The notes: generated by a model not told the origin, from the sequence alone. A stretch of 12,452 nt of DNA from Alistipes sp. UBA943 (GCA_002293345.1 DBDB01000016.1:1-12452); one strand, 5' to 3'; shown: positions 6,088-12,451, numbered from the stretch's first letter. Made by a program: numbers and translations.

Positions 6088-7218
6088 ATGATTGATGCGA
6101 TCAAGAAGGGATTTCGTAATATGACCTGGCCGGGATTTAAGATTCTGGACTGGTATATCCTGCGTAAGTTTTTGAGCACCTATTTTTTTGCCATCGCGAT
6201 GATTATCGTGGTGGTGGTGGTGTTCGACTATGTCGAGAAGTTGGGTGACTTCACCGAGCTCCATGCACCGTTACAGGCCATTATTTTCGATTACTACGTC
6301 AACTTCATCCCCTTCTTCGTCAACCAATTCTCGGGACTGTTCACCTTCATCGCCGTGATCTTCTTCACCTCCAAAATGGCGTACCAGACCGAGATCGTGG
6401 CGATATTGTCATCGGGCGTGAGCTTCCGGAGGCTGATGTGGCCCTACTTCCTCGGTGCGTTTATCATCACATCGCTATCGCTGTCGTTGAACCTCTGGGT
6501 TATCCCGAAGGCACAGGAGAAGATCGTGGCGTTCGAGAGTCAGTACCTCAAACGACGCCTCACCTTCCAGTACGATCGTCACATATACCGTCAGATCGAA
6601 CCGGGCGTATTCGCTTACGTACGGAGCTACTCGAAGGCGGCTAATCGTGCGATGTTCTTCGCACTGGAACAGTATGACGATGGGCGGTTGGTGTCGTCGT
6701 TGGAGGCTGCCGAAGCGGAGGTACATCCCAATTCGGGACGTTGGACGGCACCGCGTTACGTCGTTCGTTCGTTCGACTCGTTGGGCGTGGAGACCTTCGC
6801 ACAACGCCGCAACCTCGACACGTTGATCAATCTCGAAGTGGCGGAATTGGGACGCATCCCGGAACTGATCAAGACGCTGAACATCAATGAGTTGAACCGA
6901 TTCCTGGAGCAGCAACGTGCGAAGGGTTCGGACTCGATCGTACTGATTCAGGTGGAACGTTACGGACGCGTCGCCTACCCGTTGGCGGCATTTATCCTGA
7001 CGTTGATCGGCGTGTCGCTCTCGTCACGCAAGGTGCGGGGCGGCACGGGACTCCATATCGGCATCGGCATCACGCTCTGCTTCTCGTACATCATGCTGAA
7101 CCGTTTCTTCGAGGAGTTCGCCAAGAGCGGATCCATACCACCCGGACTGGCTGTGTGGATACCGAACCTGGTGTTTGTCGTGATCGCGATATACCTGTAT
7201 GTAAAGGCACCTAAATAA
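6088..7218 (+). CDS. LptF/LptG family lipopolysaccharide export permease
   Basis: A 376-residue inner-membrane protein of the YjgP/YjgQ family. In the LptB2FG ABC transporter it helps extract lipopolysaccharide from the inner membrane and pass it to the periplasmic bridge. Three N-terminal hydrophobic regions (about residues 30-48, 70-95, 117-138) are followed by a periplasmic beta-rich domain (about 140-290) and three C-terminal helices (about 300-320, 330-347, 355-374), which is the family layout. The sequence does not tell LptF from LptG. The first helix contains five consecutive GTG codons (6208-6222) giving a run of Val. The start at 6088 is chosen because the promoter ends at 6082. The stop overlaps the mqnE start by one base (TAATG), so the two are probably translationally coupled. 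Confidence 0.9.
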   Translation: MIDAIKKGFRNMTWPGFKILDWYILRKFLSTYFFAIAMIIVVVVVFDYVEKLGDFTELHAPLQAIIFDYYVNFIPFFVNQFSGLFTFIAVIFFTSKMAYQTEIVAILSSGVSFRRLMWPYFLGAFIITSLSLSLNLWVIPKAQEKIVAFESQYLKRRLTFQYDRHIYRQIEPGVFAYVRSYSKAANRAMFFALEQYDDGRLVSSLEAAEAEVHPNSGRWTAPRYVVRSFDSLGVETFAQRRNLDTLINLEVAELGRIPELIKTLNINELNRFLEQQRAKGSDSIVLIQVERYGRVAYPLAAFILTLIGVSLSSRKVRGGTGLHIGIGITLCFSYIMLNRFFEEFAKSGSIPPGLAVWIPNLVFVVIAIYLYVKAPK

Positions 7219-8462
7219 TGGGGATTTCCAAAGAGATAGAACGCATCGCACACAAGGTAAGCGACGACATTCGCATCACCCCCGCCGAGGCATTGGTGCT
7301 GTGGCGTGAGGCGCCGCTGTGGCTGTTGGGCGAGTTGGCCGTCGGACGCAAGGAGCGTGTCAGCGGCACGAACGTCTTTTACAACCGCAACTTCCACGTC
7401 GAACCGACGAACGTGTGTGTGTTCAACTGCGAATTCTGTTCGTACAGACGCCCCAAAGGGTCGCCCGAAGCGTGGGATTATTCGTTGGAGGAGATCGAAA
7501 CTATCGTGCGGGAGAAGTCGGGAAGCAAAAAGGCTTGCAAAGACTCCAGCGCTTGTGGTCAAAGTGCGTTAGATTTGGCCGCGCCGCAGTGCGAAGCCGA
7601 CGGGGATGTACAGGTCGTACCTCCCCTCGGCGACAAGCAAGAAGCGGCCAAAGGTGACGTGCTTTCACCGCAAGCCACGGAGGTTCATATCGTGGGCGGC
7701 GTACACCCGGATCATGATCTGCATTACTATGTGGAGATGATCCGTCGCGTGAAAAATATCATACCCACGGCCACCGTGAAGGCATTCACCGCGATCGAAC
7801 TGTCGTACATGATCCGCAAAGCAGGACTCTCCGTGACGGAAGGATTGCAGTTGCTTCAACGGGCCGGCATGGAGGCGATCCCGGGTGGCGGCGCCGAGAT
7901 TTTCGACGAAACGTTGCGTGCCAAAATATGTCCCGATAAGGGCAGCACGGCCGAGTGGTTCGAGGTGCATCGCGAGGCACACCGCCTCGGAATCCCAACC
8001 AATGCCACAATGCTGTACGGTCATGTCGAGACGCTGGAGCATCGCATCGACCACCTCGACCGGTTGCGTCGCCAGCAGGATGAATCCACATTGCTCCACG
8101 TGGAGCAATCGGCGTTTAACGCCTTTATCCCCCTGAAATACCGCAACCGCAACAACCGCATGTCCGATATCGGCGAGGTGTCCGTGGTGGAGGATTTGAA
8201 GACCCTGGCGATGAGCCGCATCTATCTGGACAATATTCCACACATCAAGGCGTATTGGGTCATGTACGGCAAAACCATCACGGAACTCGCCTTGGCGTTC
8301 GGTGCGGATGACATCGACGGCACGATCGACGACTCGACAAAGATCTACTCGATGGCCGGTGGCGATGCGAACCCCACCATGACGGTCGCCGAGATCGAAC
8401 GGATGGCACAAAACGCGGGTTACACCGCCGTCGAACGCGACACGTTTTATAATGCAATATAA
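7218..8462 (+). CDS. mqnE: Aminofutalosine synthase with an in-frame repeat insert
   Basis: A radical-SAM enzyme of the futalosine route to menaquinone; MqnE joins 3-[(1-carboxyvinyl)oxy]benzoate to the adenosyl part of SAM to give aminofutalosine. The cluster motif C67-x3-C71-x2-C74 lies in TNVCVFNCEFCSYRRP, followed by EVHIVGGVHP (155-164), IPGGGAEIFD (221-230) and NATMLYGHVET (262-272), typical of MqnE rather than MqnC. Length is 414 residues, some 50 above my expectation for the family. The excess is residues about 101-152, a Cys-, Ala- and Gln-containing stretch unlike the rest, encoded by a palindromic repeat also found outside genes at 11258-11382. It interrupts the helix-to-strand link after the cluster loop, on the barrel face away from the active site, so activity may survive. 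Second gene of the permease operon. Confidence 0.92.
   Translation: MGISKEIERIAHKVSDDIRITPAEALVLWREAPLWLLGELAVGRKERVSGTNVFYNRNFHVEPTNVCVFNCEFCSYRRPKGSPEAWDYSLEEIETIVREKSGSKKACKDSSACGQSALDLAAPQCEADGDVQVVPPLGDKQEAAKGDVLSPQATEVHIVGGVHPDHDLHYYVEMIRRVKNIIPTATVKAFTAIELSYMIRKAGLSVTEGLQLLQRAGMEAIPGGGAEIFDETLRAKICPDKGSTAEWFEVHREAHRLGIPTNATMLYGHVETLEHRIDHLDRLRRQQDESTLLHVEQSAFNAFIPLKYRNRNNRMSDIGEVSVVEDLKTLAMSRIYLDNIPHIKAYWVMYGKTITELALAFGADDIDGTIDDSTKIYSMAGGDANPTMTVAEIERMAQNAGYTAVERDTFYNAI
7551..7675 (+). repeat. Palindromic element inside mqnE, copy 1
   Basis: Bases 7559-7673 align without gaps to 11266-11380 in 94 of 115 positions (hand count). The element folds as one long hairpin: outer arms 7551-7568 and 7658-7675 (14 of 18 Watson-Crick, 3 more G-T), middle stem TTTGGCCGC/GCGGCCAAA (7574-7582 and 7644-7652, perfect), inner stem GCCGA(C)GGGGA/TCCCCTCGGC (7596-7606 and 7622-7631) and GTAC/GTAC near the tip. 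It keeps the mqnE frame open. No clear target-site duplication is seen, so exact ends are uncertain; foreign coding may start near 7518. Confidence 0.88.
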
Positions 8463-8479
8463 TCTTTTTCTTTTTTCAA

Positions 8480-8510
8480 AACCGCCGCTTTTTAGTGAAA
8501 AGCGGCGGTT
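8480..8510. terminator. Bidirectional terminator-like hairpin between mqnE and xerD
   Basis: A perfect 13-bp stem, AACCGCCGCTTTT (8480-8492), loop TAGTG, and its reverse complement (8498-8510), in the 79-base gap between converging genes. A T-rich run precedes it on the + strand. On the - strand TTTTG follows the stem. Partial copies of the stem motif AAAAGCGGCGG recur near 3817 and 9544. Confidence 0.7.
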
Positions 8511-8541
8511 GGGTATGAAAGCGAATAGTTGTGTCAAATCT

Positions 8542-9468
8542 TTACAGAGGCAGGTAATTTTCGACGGTACTGCGGAGGCGTTCGGCATCGAGATGGGTGT
8601 AGATTTCGGTCGTCATGATACTCTCATGCCCCAACAGCTCCTGCACCTGACGTATCGACGCACCGCCCTCCAAAAGATGCGTGGCGAACGAGTGACGGAA
8701 CGTATGGGGGCTCACCGTTTTGTCGATACTGGCACGCCTGACCGCCTGACGGATGATCGTGAACACCATCACACGGGTCAACGGACGTCTGCGATTGCTT
8801 AGAAATAGTGTCGGATCGTCAGTCTGCCCCCGCAAGGGTACGGCCGAAGGCAAGTTTGGGCGGGGGCGAACCTCCAAGTAAAGCTGTATCTTGTCACGTG
8901 CCACGGGGCTGATCGGGACTAAACGTTGCTTGTTGCCCTTGCCGATGACGCGGATGAATCCCTCGCCGAAAAACAGGTCGTTGACCTTTAATGCTGTCAG
9001 TTCCGACACACGCAATCCGCACGAATAGAGCAGTTCCAGCATCGCCGTGTCACGCAATCCTTTGGCGGTGGAGGTGTCTATCGTGGCGATGATGCGGTCG
9101 ATCTCCGACACGGAAAGCGTGTCCGGAAGGTGGCGTCCGAATTTCGGTGCGTCGATGAATTGTGTGGGTGATGTCGTGATGGAATCCGTGAGGAGCAGGT
9201 AGTTGAAGAAACTGTTGAGGCTGCTCAGCGCACGTGCCTGTGAGCTCTTTTCACGCTCTTGGTCGTAAAGATACGTGAGATAACGCTCCACCATTACCGC
9301 CTCGACCCTCTTCGGCGGCACGTCCCAATGATGCAGCACGAAATGGGCGAACGACTCCAAGTCACGCATATAGGCCATCACGCTGTTGTTCGACAGGCGC
9401 TTCTCGAGCTTGATGTAATTCCGATACGTCTTCCCCTCCCGGGCCCAAATCTCCGCATTGGTTGCCAT
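8542..9468 (-). CDS. xerD: Tyrosine recombinase XerD
   Basis: A 308-residue site-specific tyrosine recombinase, probably resolving chromosome dimers at dif with FtsK. The N-terminal SAM-like DNA-binding domain spans about residues 10-95. Catalytic residues are all present: R153 (CGLRVSEL), K177 (GKGNKQR), H255 and R258 (HTFRHSFATHLL), H281 (LGHESI) and nucleophile Y290 (TEIYTHL). Family length is about 300. Residues about 201-217, rich in Pro and Arg, seem some 10 longer than usual and are encoded by a short GC-rich inverted repeat (8826-8867). The frame extends 62 codons upstream, but those codons run through the promoter (9474-9499) and have no XerD similarity, so the start is placed at 9468. 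It stands alone, with no transposon or cargo nearby, which fits the housekeeping enzyme. Confidence 0.92.
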   Translation of the reverse strand: MATNAEIWAREGKTYRNYIKLEKRLSNNSVMAYMRDLESFAHFVLHHWDVPPKRVEAVMVERYLTYLYDQEREKSSQARALSSLNSFFNYLLLTDSITTSPTQFIDAPKFGRHLPDTLSVSEIDRIIATIDTSTAKGLRDTAMLELLYSCGLRVSELTALKVNDLFFGEGFIRVIGKGNKQRLVPISPVARDKIQLYLEVRPRPNLPSAVPLRGQTDDPTLFLSNRRRPLTRVMVFTIIRQAVRRASIDKTVSPHTFRHSFATHLLEGGASIRQVQELLGHESIMTTEIYTHLDAERLRSTVENYLPL

Positions 9469-9473
9469 GACGA

Positions 9474-9499
9474 CAAAGATACACTTTTTCTTTTCGCAA
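9474..9499 (-). promoter_or_regulatory. Promoter of xerD
   Basis: On the - strand TTGC, A-rich spacer AAAAGAAAAAG, then TATCTTTG (9474-9481), with ATG five bases later (TCGTC between). It differs from the deacetylase promoter in one base from TTGC through TATCTTTG. Confidence 0.8.
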
Positions 9500-9578
9500 G
9501 GTCCCAACTGTTCGCTTTCTTTCGCAACTGTCTCTTTTTTGGAAAAAGCGGCGGTCTTGAAAAAAAGTCTTTTACGTC

Positions 9579-9598
9579 TAAAGAAAAAGTTATCTTTG
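9579..9598 (+). promoter_or_regulatory. Promoter of recO
   Basis: TAAAGAAAAAGT directly followed by TATCTTTG (9591-9598), then CCGCT and the recO ATG. The spacer is one base shorter than in the other four copies, and no TTGC is present at the upstream end. Confidence 0.75.
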
Positions 9599-9603
9599 CC
9601 GCT

Positions 9604-10332
9604 ATGGCAGGCACGGCATACAAGACATACAAGGGACGCGGCATTGTGTTGCACGCGTTGAAATATGGCGATTCGTCACTGATCGTGCACCTGCTCACGG
9701 ATGTACGCGGACGGCAAAGTTTTATGGTACAGGGGGTTGGGCGCGGCAAGGGTGGCAAGTTGGCGCTCTTTCAACCGATGTTCGCGTTGGAGTTCGAGGG
9801 GATGGAGTCGTCACGCACGGAGCTCCACCGATTTCGCGAGGTGCGTCGCGGGATGTCGCTGCCACCGTTCGATGTGCGACGCTCCACGATCGCACTGTTC
9901 ATGGCCGAGGTGCTCTACCGTCTCGTCAAGGAGAGTGAACCGAACGAGCCACTTTTTGAATTTGCATGGGGAAGCATCGCGGCGTTAGACACGATGCAGG
10001 AGGGAATCTCAAATTTTCACCTCTGGTTTCTGGTGCACCTGAGCCGCTTGTTGGGATATTTCCCGGGGAACGAATACCGTGAGGGTGCATGGTTCGATGC
10101 GCGGGAGGGACTCTACACGGAGAGAAAGCCACACCATACGCATGTCCTACCTCCGACACAGGCGCGTCTGCTGCACGATTTTGTGGATTGCGACGTGCGA
10201 TATCTGGCTGAAATTCCGTTGCACCGTTCGGAACGCGTGGCATTCCTCGAAGCACTGCTCATGTACTATGGGTATCACCTGGATGCGATTCAGGCAGTGC
10301 AGTCGGTCAGGGTGCTTAAAGAGGTGTTTTAG
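9604..10332 (+). CDS. recO: DNA repair protein RecO
   Basis: A 242-residue protein that loads RecA onto SSB-coated single-stranded DNA together with RecR in the RecFOR recombination-repair pathway. The N-terminal OB-fold domain is recognised from TYKGRGIVLHALKYGDSSLI (8-27) and GRQSFMVQGV (36-45). The helical C-terminal part carries FMAEVLYRLVKESEPNEPLF (99-118), NFHLWFLVHLSRLLGYFPGN (137-156) and a terminal YYGYHLDAIQAVQSVRVLKE (221-240), all close to the Bacteroides form. As in that form, I see no four-Cys zinc motif. The frame stays open for 115 codons upstream, but these run through xerD and the promoter; the ATG five bases after TATCTTTG is the right start. It is divergent from xerD. Confidence 0.93.
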   Translation: MAGTAYKTYKGRGIVLHALKYGDSSLIVHLLTDVRGRQSFMVQGVGRGKGGKLALFQPMFALEFEGMESSRTELHRFREVRRGMSLPPFDVRRSTIALFMAEVLYRLVKESEPNEPLFEFAWGSIAALDTMQEGISNFHLWFLVHLSRLLGYFPGNEYREGAWFDAREGLYTERKPHHTHVLPPTQARLLHDFVDCDVRYLAEIPLHRSERVAFLEALLMYYGYHLDAIQAVQSVRVLKEVF

Positions 10333-10458
10333 ATTATTTTCCGCGCTTACTTCTTTTTTTACCTTTCGTTTTTTACTTCCACTGCCCCTTTTTTGAAAAA
10401 AAGCGGCACCAAAAAACTTTACAAGTGCTGGCGCACTTAGAAGTTTGACGCAACTGTG

Positions 10459-10590
10459 CGCGACCCAAAAATCTCAGTTTCCTTGCGGAAACTTTGTGTT
10501 CAAAACTCAAATTTCTGCTTACAAGTGAACTTGACGCAGTCTTTTGAGTTTCGTTCACGACCCTTTCGGGATCTGAGACTTTTGGTCGCG
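10459..10590. repeat. Inverted-repeat pair enclosing smaller stems
   Basis: CGCGACCCAAAAATCTCAG (10459-10477) pairs with CTGAGACTTTTGGTCGCG (10573-10590), with one bulge and one mismatch. Inside lie AGTTTCC-TTGC-GGAAACT (10476-10493) and AAACTCAAA/TTTGAGTTT (10503-10511 and 10543-10551). GTGAAC/GTTCAC (10525-10530 and 10553-10558) crosses the latter, so the two would compete or form a pseudoknot. A multi-branched fold is possible; no known RNA family is recognised. Confidence 0.5.
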
Positions 10591-10780
10591 ACACCTTTAA
10601 GAAAGGTGTTTTAGGGTTAGGTTTCTCGTGACGCTTCGGGAACTGATCACAAAACCGAAAAGTTGGAATACTAAAACGTCAGGCTTTGTCCTTGCGCAAA
10701 TTATGGAGATACAAAGTATCTCCCGAAAGGTTTTGGGGTACACTTTTCTCCGAAAAGGGTACAGTTCAGTCTTAGGGAAG
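10586..10780 (+). repeat. Dispersed intergenic repeat, copy 3 (longest)
   Basis: This copy joins the parts found separately elsewhere: 10586-10675 matches 5871-5960 (82 of 90), and 10685-10780 matches the reverse complement of 3436-3531 (89 of 96). Its hairpins are ACACCTTT-AAG-AAAGGTGT, GGAGATAC-AAA-GTATCTCC (10705-10723) and CTTTTC-TCC-GAAAAG. It ends a few bases before the ogt stop codon. Confidence 0.85.
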
Positions 10781-10790
10781 TAAAAAGGTT

Positions 10791-11243
10791 TTAGAAAAAA
10801 GTTATTGTTTTTTCGAGATCCAACAACCACTTTTTCTTGTCGAGCCCACCGGCATAACCGACCAGACCCCGCGGGGTGCTTGCTTGGGCGGGGGCATTGG
10901 ATCCGACGACACGGTGGCAGGGGATGACGATCGAGATGGGATTGTTGTGGCACGCTCCTCCCACGGCACGCGCCGCACCCGGATGACCGATATGTGTGGC
11001 CAGTTGTCCATATGTCCATGTGTCGCCATACGGAATTTCCAACAGTGCGTTCCACACTTTGCGTTGAAACGGGGTGCCGCTCGGTGCCAACGGCAGATCG
11101 AAAGCTTGGCGTGTGCCGGAGAGATATTCGTTTAATTGGCGTGCAGCCTCTTGAGACAGGGGATCGGAACTGGATTGATCGCCGTCACAGAAATCTACCC
11201 TGGTGACAGATTGTCCGTCGGTTTGGATCTTGAATTTGAACAT
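10791..11243 (-). CDS. ogt: Methylated-DNA--protein-cysteine S-methyltransferase
   Basis: A 150-residue suicide repair protein that takes the alkyl group from O6-alkylguanine in DNA onto its own cysteine. The acceptor motif is IPCHRVVG (107-114) with C109. The winged-helix DNA-binding part includes GTPFQRKVWNALLEIPYG (56-73), TYGQLA (77-82) and the arginine finger region ARAVGGACHNNP (91-102). Residues about 117-125 (APAQASTPR) look like a short extension of the loop before LVGYAGGLDKKKWLL. The last six residues (KTITFF) and the stop come from the edge of the downstream intergenic repeat. No TAnnTTTG promoter is seen upstream; the space to the LysM hydrolase gene is 128 bases and nearly all palindromic element, so ogt may depend on read-through from that gene or use an unrecognised promoter. 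Confidence 0.93.
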   Translation of the reverse strand: MFKFKIQTDGQSVTRVDFCDGDQSSSDPLSQEAARQLNEYLSGTRQAFDLPLAPSGTPFQRKVWNALLEIPYGDTWTYGQLATHIGHPGAARAVGGACHNNPISIVIPCHRVVGSNAPAQASTPRGLVGYAGGLDKKKWLLDLEKTITFF

Positions 11244-11257
11244 AATGTCTATAGGTT

Positions 11258-11382
11258 TTTTGCGCTCAAAATGCGTCAGATTTGGTCGTGCCGCCGCGCG
11301 AAGTCGAATGGGATGTACATGAAGTACCTTCCTTCGACGACAAGCAAGAAGCGATCGAAGGTGGCGTGTTTTCAGCGCAAAA
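11258..11382 (+). repeat. Palindromic element between the LysM hydrolase gene and ogt, copy 2
   Basis: Second copy of the element found in mqnE, in the same orientation relative to the + strand. Outer arms 11258-11275 and 11365-11382 pair in 15 of 18 positions (two of the rest G-T). The frame that is translated in mqnE is also open here across the shared 115 bases, with recognisable residues such as DKQEA. The right arm overlaps the last codons and the TGA of the LysM hydrolase gene; the left arm begins 14 bases upstream of the ogt start codon. Confidence 0.88.
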
Positions 11383-12424
11383 GAACGGTGAGTCCCTCTT
11401 GAAGAGCAGCCGCACGTTCAACCGCCGGGATGCTGTTGAGCGACGCGAGGGCACGCGTGCGGATGCCGTACCGTTGTCCGATCTGGCGGAGCGTCTCATC
11501 GCGACGCGTCACGACATGAAACCCCGGCTCCACCCGACGGCTCTTTTTTTTACGCCCCAGGTAGACATAGTCACCCGTTGCGGGTTGCGACCGACGGGCA
11601 ACTTCGTTGAACCGGCGCAGGTTGCCGGGTGAGAGGCGAAAGTGGCGCGCAATCTCCTCGAACGTGTCGTTCCCTTTGGCACGCACGTAATAAACGCCGT
11701 TGTTGCGCGACACGCCGTAACCGTCATAGATGTTGGCCGTGGCACGGTAATTATCCGGATCGACGACTCCCGACGGGGCTGCCGTGTTGCGGGCGATGTG
11801 CACGCGTTTGGGCGTGCGGCGCGAGAAAAACTCCAGCCCCTGGGGTTGATCCAGCAGGTGGAGTTCCATCTCCTCGATGATACGAACCAGACGCTCGGCA
11901 TAGTCCGGTGCAGTGGCGTAACCGGCTGCTTTGAGGCCCCGTGCCCAACTTTTGTAGTCCGTCGGGTCGTGCAGAAAGAGGGTGTCGTAACGTGGTTGCG
12001 CATCCAGATATTCGGCGTGGTCGACATACGAATCCTCCACCGACTCATACGCACGGAAACATTCACCCGCCTCATCGTCATCGTAATAGACGGCACGTCC
12101 CGTCCAGTTCGATTTGCACTTGATGCCGAAATGGTTGTTGGACATTTGCGACAAGTCGCTATTGCCGCTGTCGGACTCAAGGATTCCCTGTGCCATGATG
12201 ATGCTGGCCGGGATACCGTAACGTTCGCGATGTGCGACGGCGATGTGTTTGTAACGTTCGACATACTCCTCACGTGTCTGCCGTACGACAGGCAATGCCG
12301 GCTCGGGATCGCTCAGCCGCATCGGGCCACTCTCCTCGAACAACTGTTCCGGTTCATCGAAGGTCTGTGCCCACACTCCTTCAACCGCCAACATTCCCGC
12401 TAAAATCAAAAGCAATTGTTTCAT
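11372..12424 (-). CDS. Secreted glucosaminidase (GH73 type) with two LysM repeats
   Basis: A 350-residue exported cell-wall hydrolase. Residues 1-19 form a signal peptide ending in VWA. The catalytic domain (about 50-190) matches the GH73 glucosaminidase family, with the probable catalytic Glu83 in AQGILESDSGNS and the usual NNHFGIKC (97-103) and SYVDHAEYL (132-140). Two LysM domains, which bind N-acetylglucosamine in peptidoglycan, follow at about 245-290 and 302-349. It probably cleaves peptidoglycan during growth or division. The start is set at 12424, because the six codons upstream overlap or precede the promoter (TATCTTTG, 12432-12439). The last codons and TGA lie in the arm of a palindromic repeat, so the 3' end may have been reshaped by it. 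The next gene, ogt, follows after 128 bases on the same strand. Confidence 0.9.
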   Translation of the reverse strand: MKQLLLILAGMLAVEGVWAQTFDEPEQLFEESGPMRLSDPEPALPVVRQTREEYVERYKHIAVAHRERYGIPASIIMAQGILESDSGNSDLSQMSNNHFGIKCKSNWTGRAVYYDDDEAGECFRAYESVEDSYVDHAEYLDAQPRYDTLFLHDPTDYKSWARGLKAAGYATAPDYAERLVRIIEEMELHLLDQPQGLEFFSRRTPKRVHIARNTAAPSGVVDPDNYRATANIYDGYGVSRNNGVYYVRAKGNDTFEEIARHFRLSPGNLRRFNEVARRSQPATGDYVYLGRKKKSRRVEPGFHVVTRRDETLRQIGQRYGIRTRALASLNSIPAVERAAALQEGLTVLLR

Positions 12425-12431
12425 AATGTCG

Positions 12432-12451
12432 CAAAGATACACTTTTTCTTT
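12432..12451 (-). promoter_or_regulatory. Promoter of the LysM hydrolase gene
   Basis: On the - strand AAAGAAAAAG, GTG, then TATCTTTG (12432-12439), with the ATG seven bases later. The upstream end is cut by the window, so the presence of TTGC cannot be judged. Confidence 0.75.

Larger units (their letters stand above)
10333..10790. other. Gene-free repeat and hairpin mosaic between convergent recO and ogt
   Basis: No convincing gene lies in these 458 bases. A T-rich, poorly structured start (10333-10420) is followed by the hairpin AAGTGC-TGGC-GCACTT (10423-10438). A closed set of inverted repeats (10459-10590) comes next, and then the longest copy of the dispersed repeat (10586-10780). The ogt stop codon lies right at the repeat edge. 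Confidence 0.75.

Noticed and set aside
5712..6179. A 155-codon - strand open frame across the deacetylase-permease gap
   Set aside because: It crosses the permease promoter and start on the opposite strand and is composed of the repeat mosaic; no recognisable domain.
8542..9468. xerD as an integron or mobile-element integrase
   Set aside because: No attachment site, cargo genes or direct-repeat boundaries are near it, and its sequence fits the housekeeping XerD.
9259..9603. A 115-codon N-terminal extension of RecO
   Set aside because: It overlaps xerD on the opposite strand and the recO promoter; the ATG at 9604 gives the normal RecO length and N-terminus.
9469..9654. A 62-codon N-terminal extension of XerD
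   Set aside because: It reads through the xerD promoter and into recO and has no similarity to the recombinase family.
10597..11055. A 152-codon - strand open frame overlapping ogt
   Set aside because: Its first half is ogt in the wrong frame and its second half is the intergenic repeat.
11642..12403. A 253-codon + strand open frame opposite the LysM hydrolase gene
   Set aside because: It is the antisense of a clearly recognised gene with signal peptide, GH73 and LysM domains, and shows no domain of its own.
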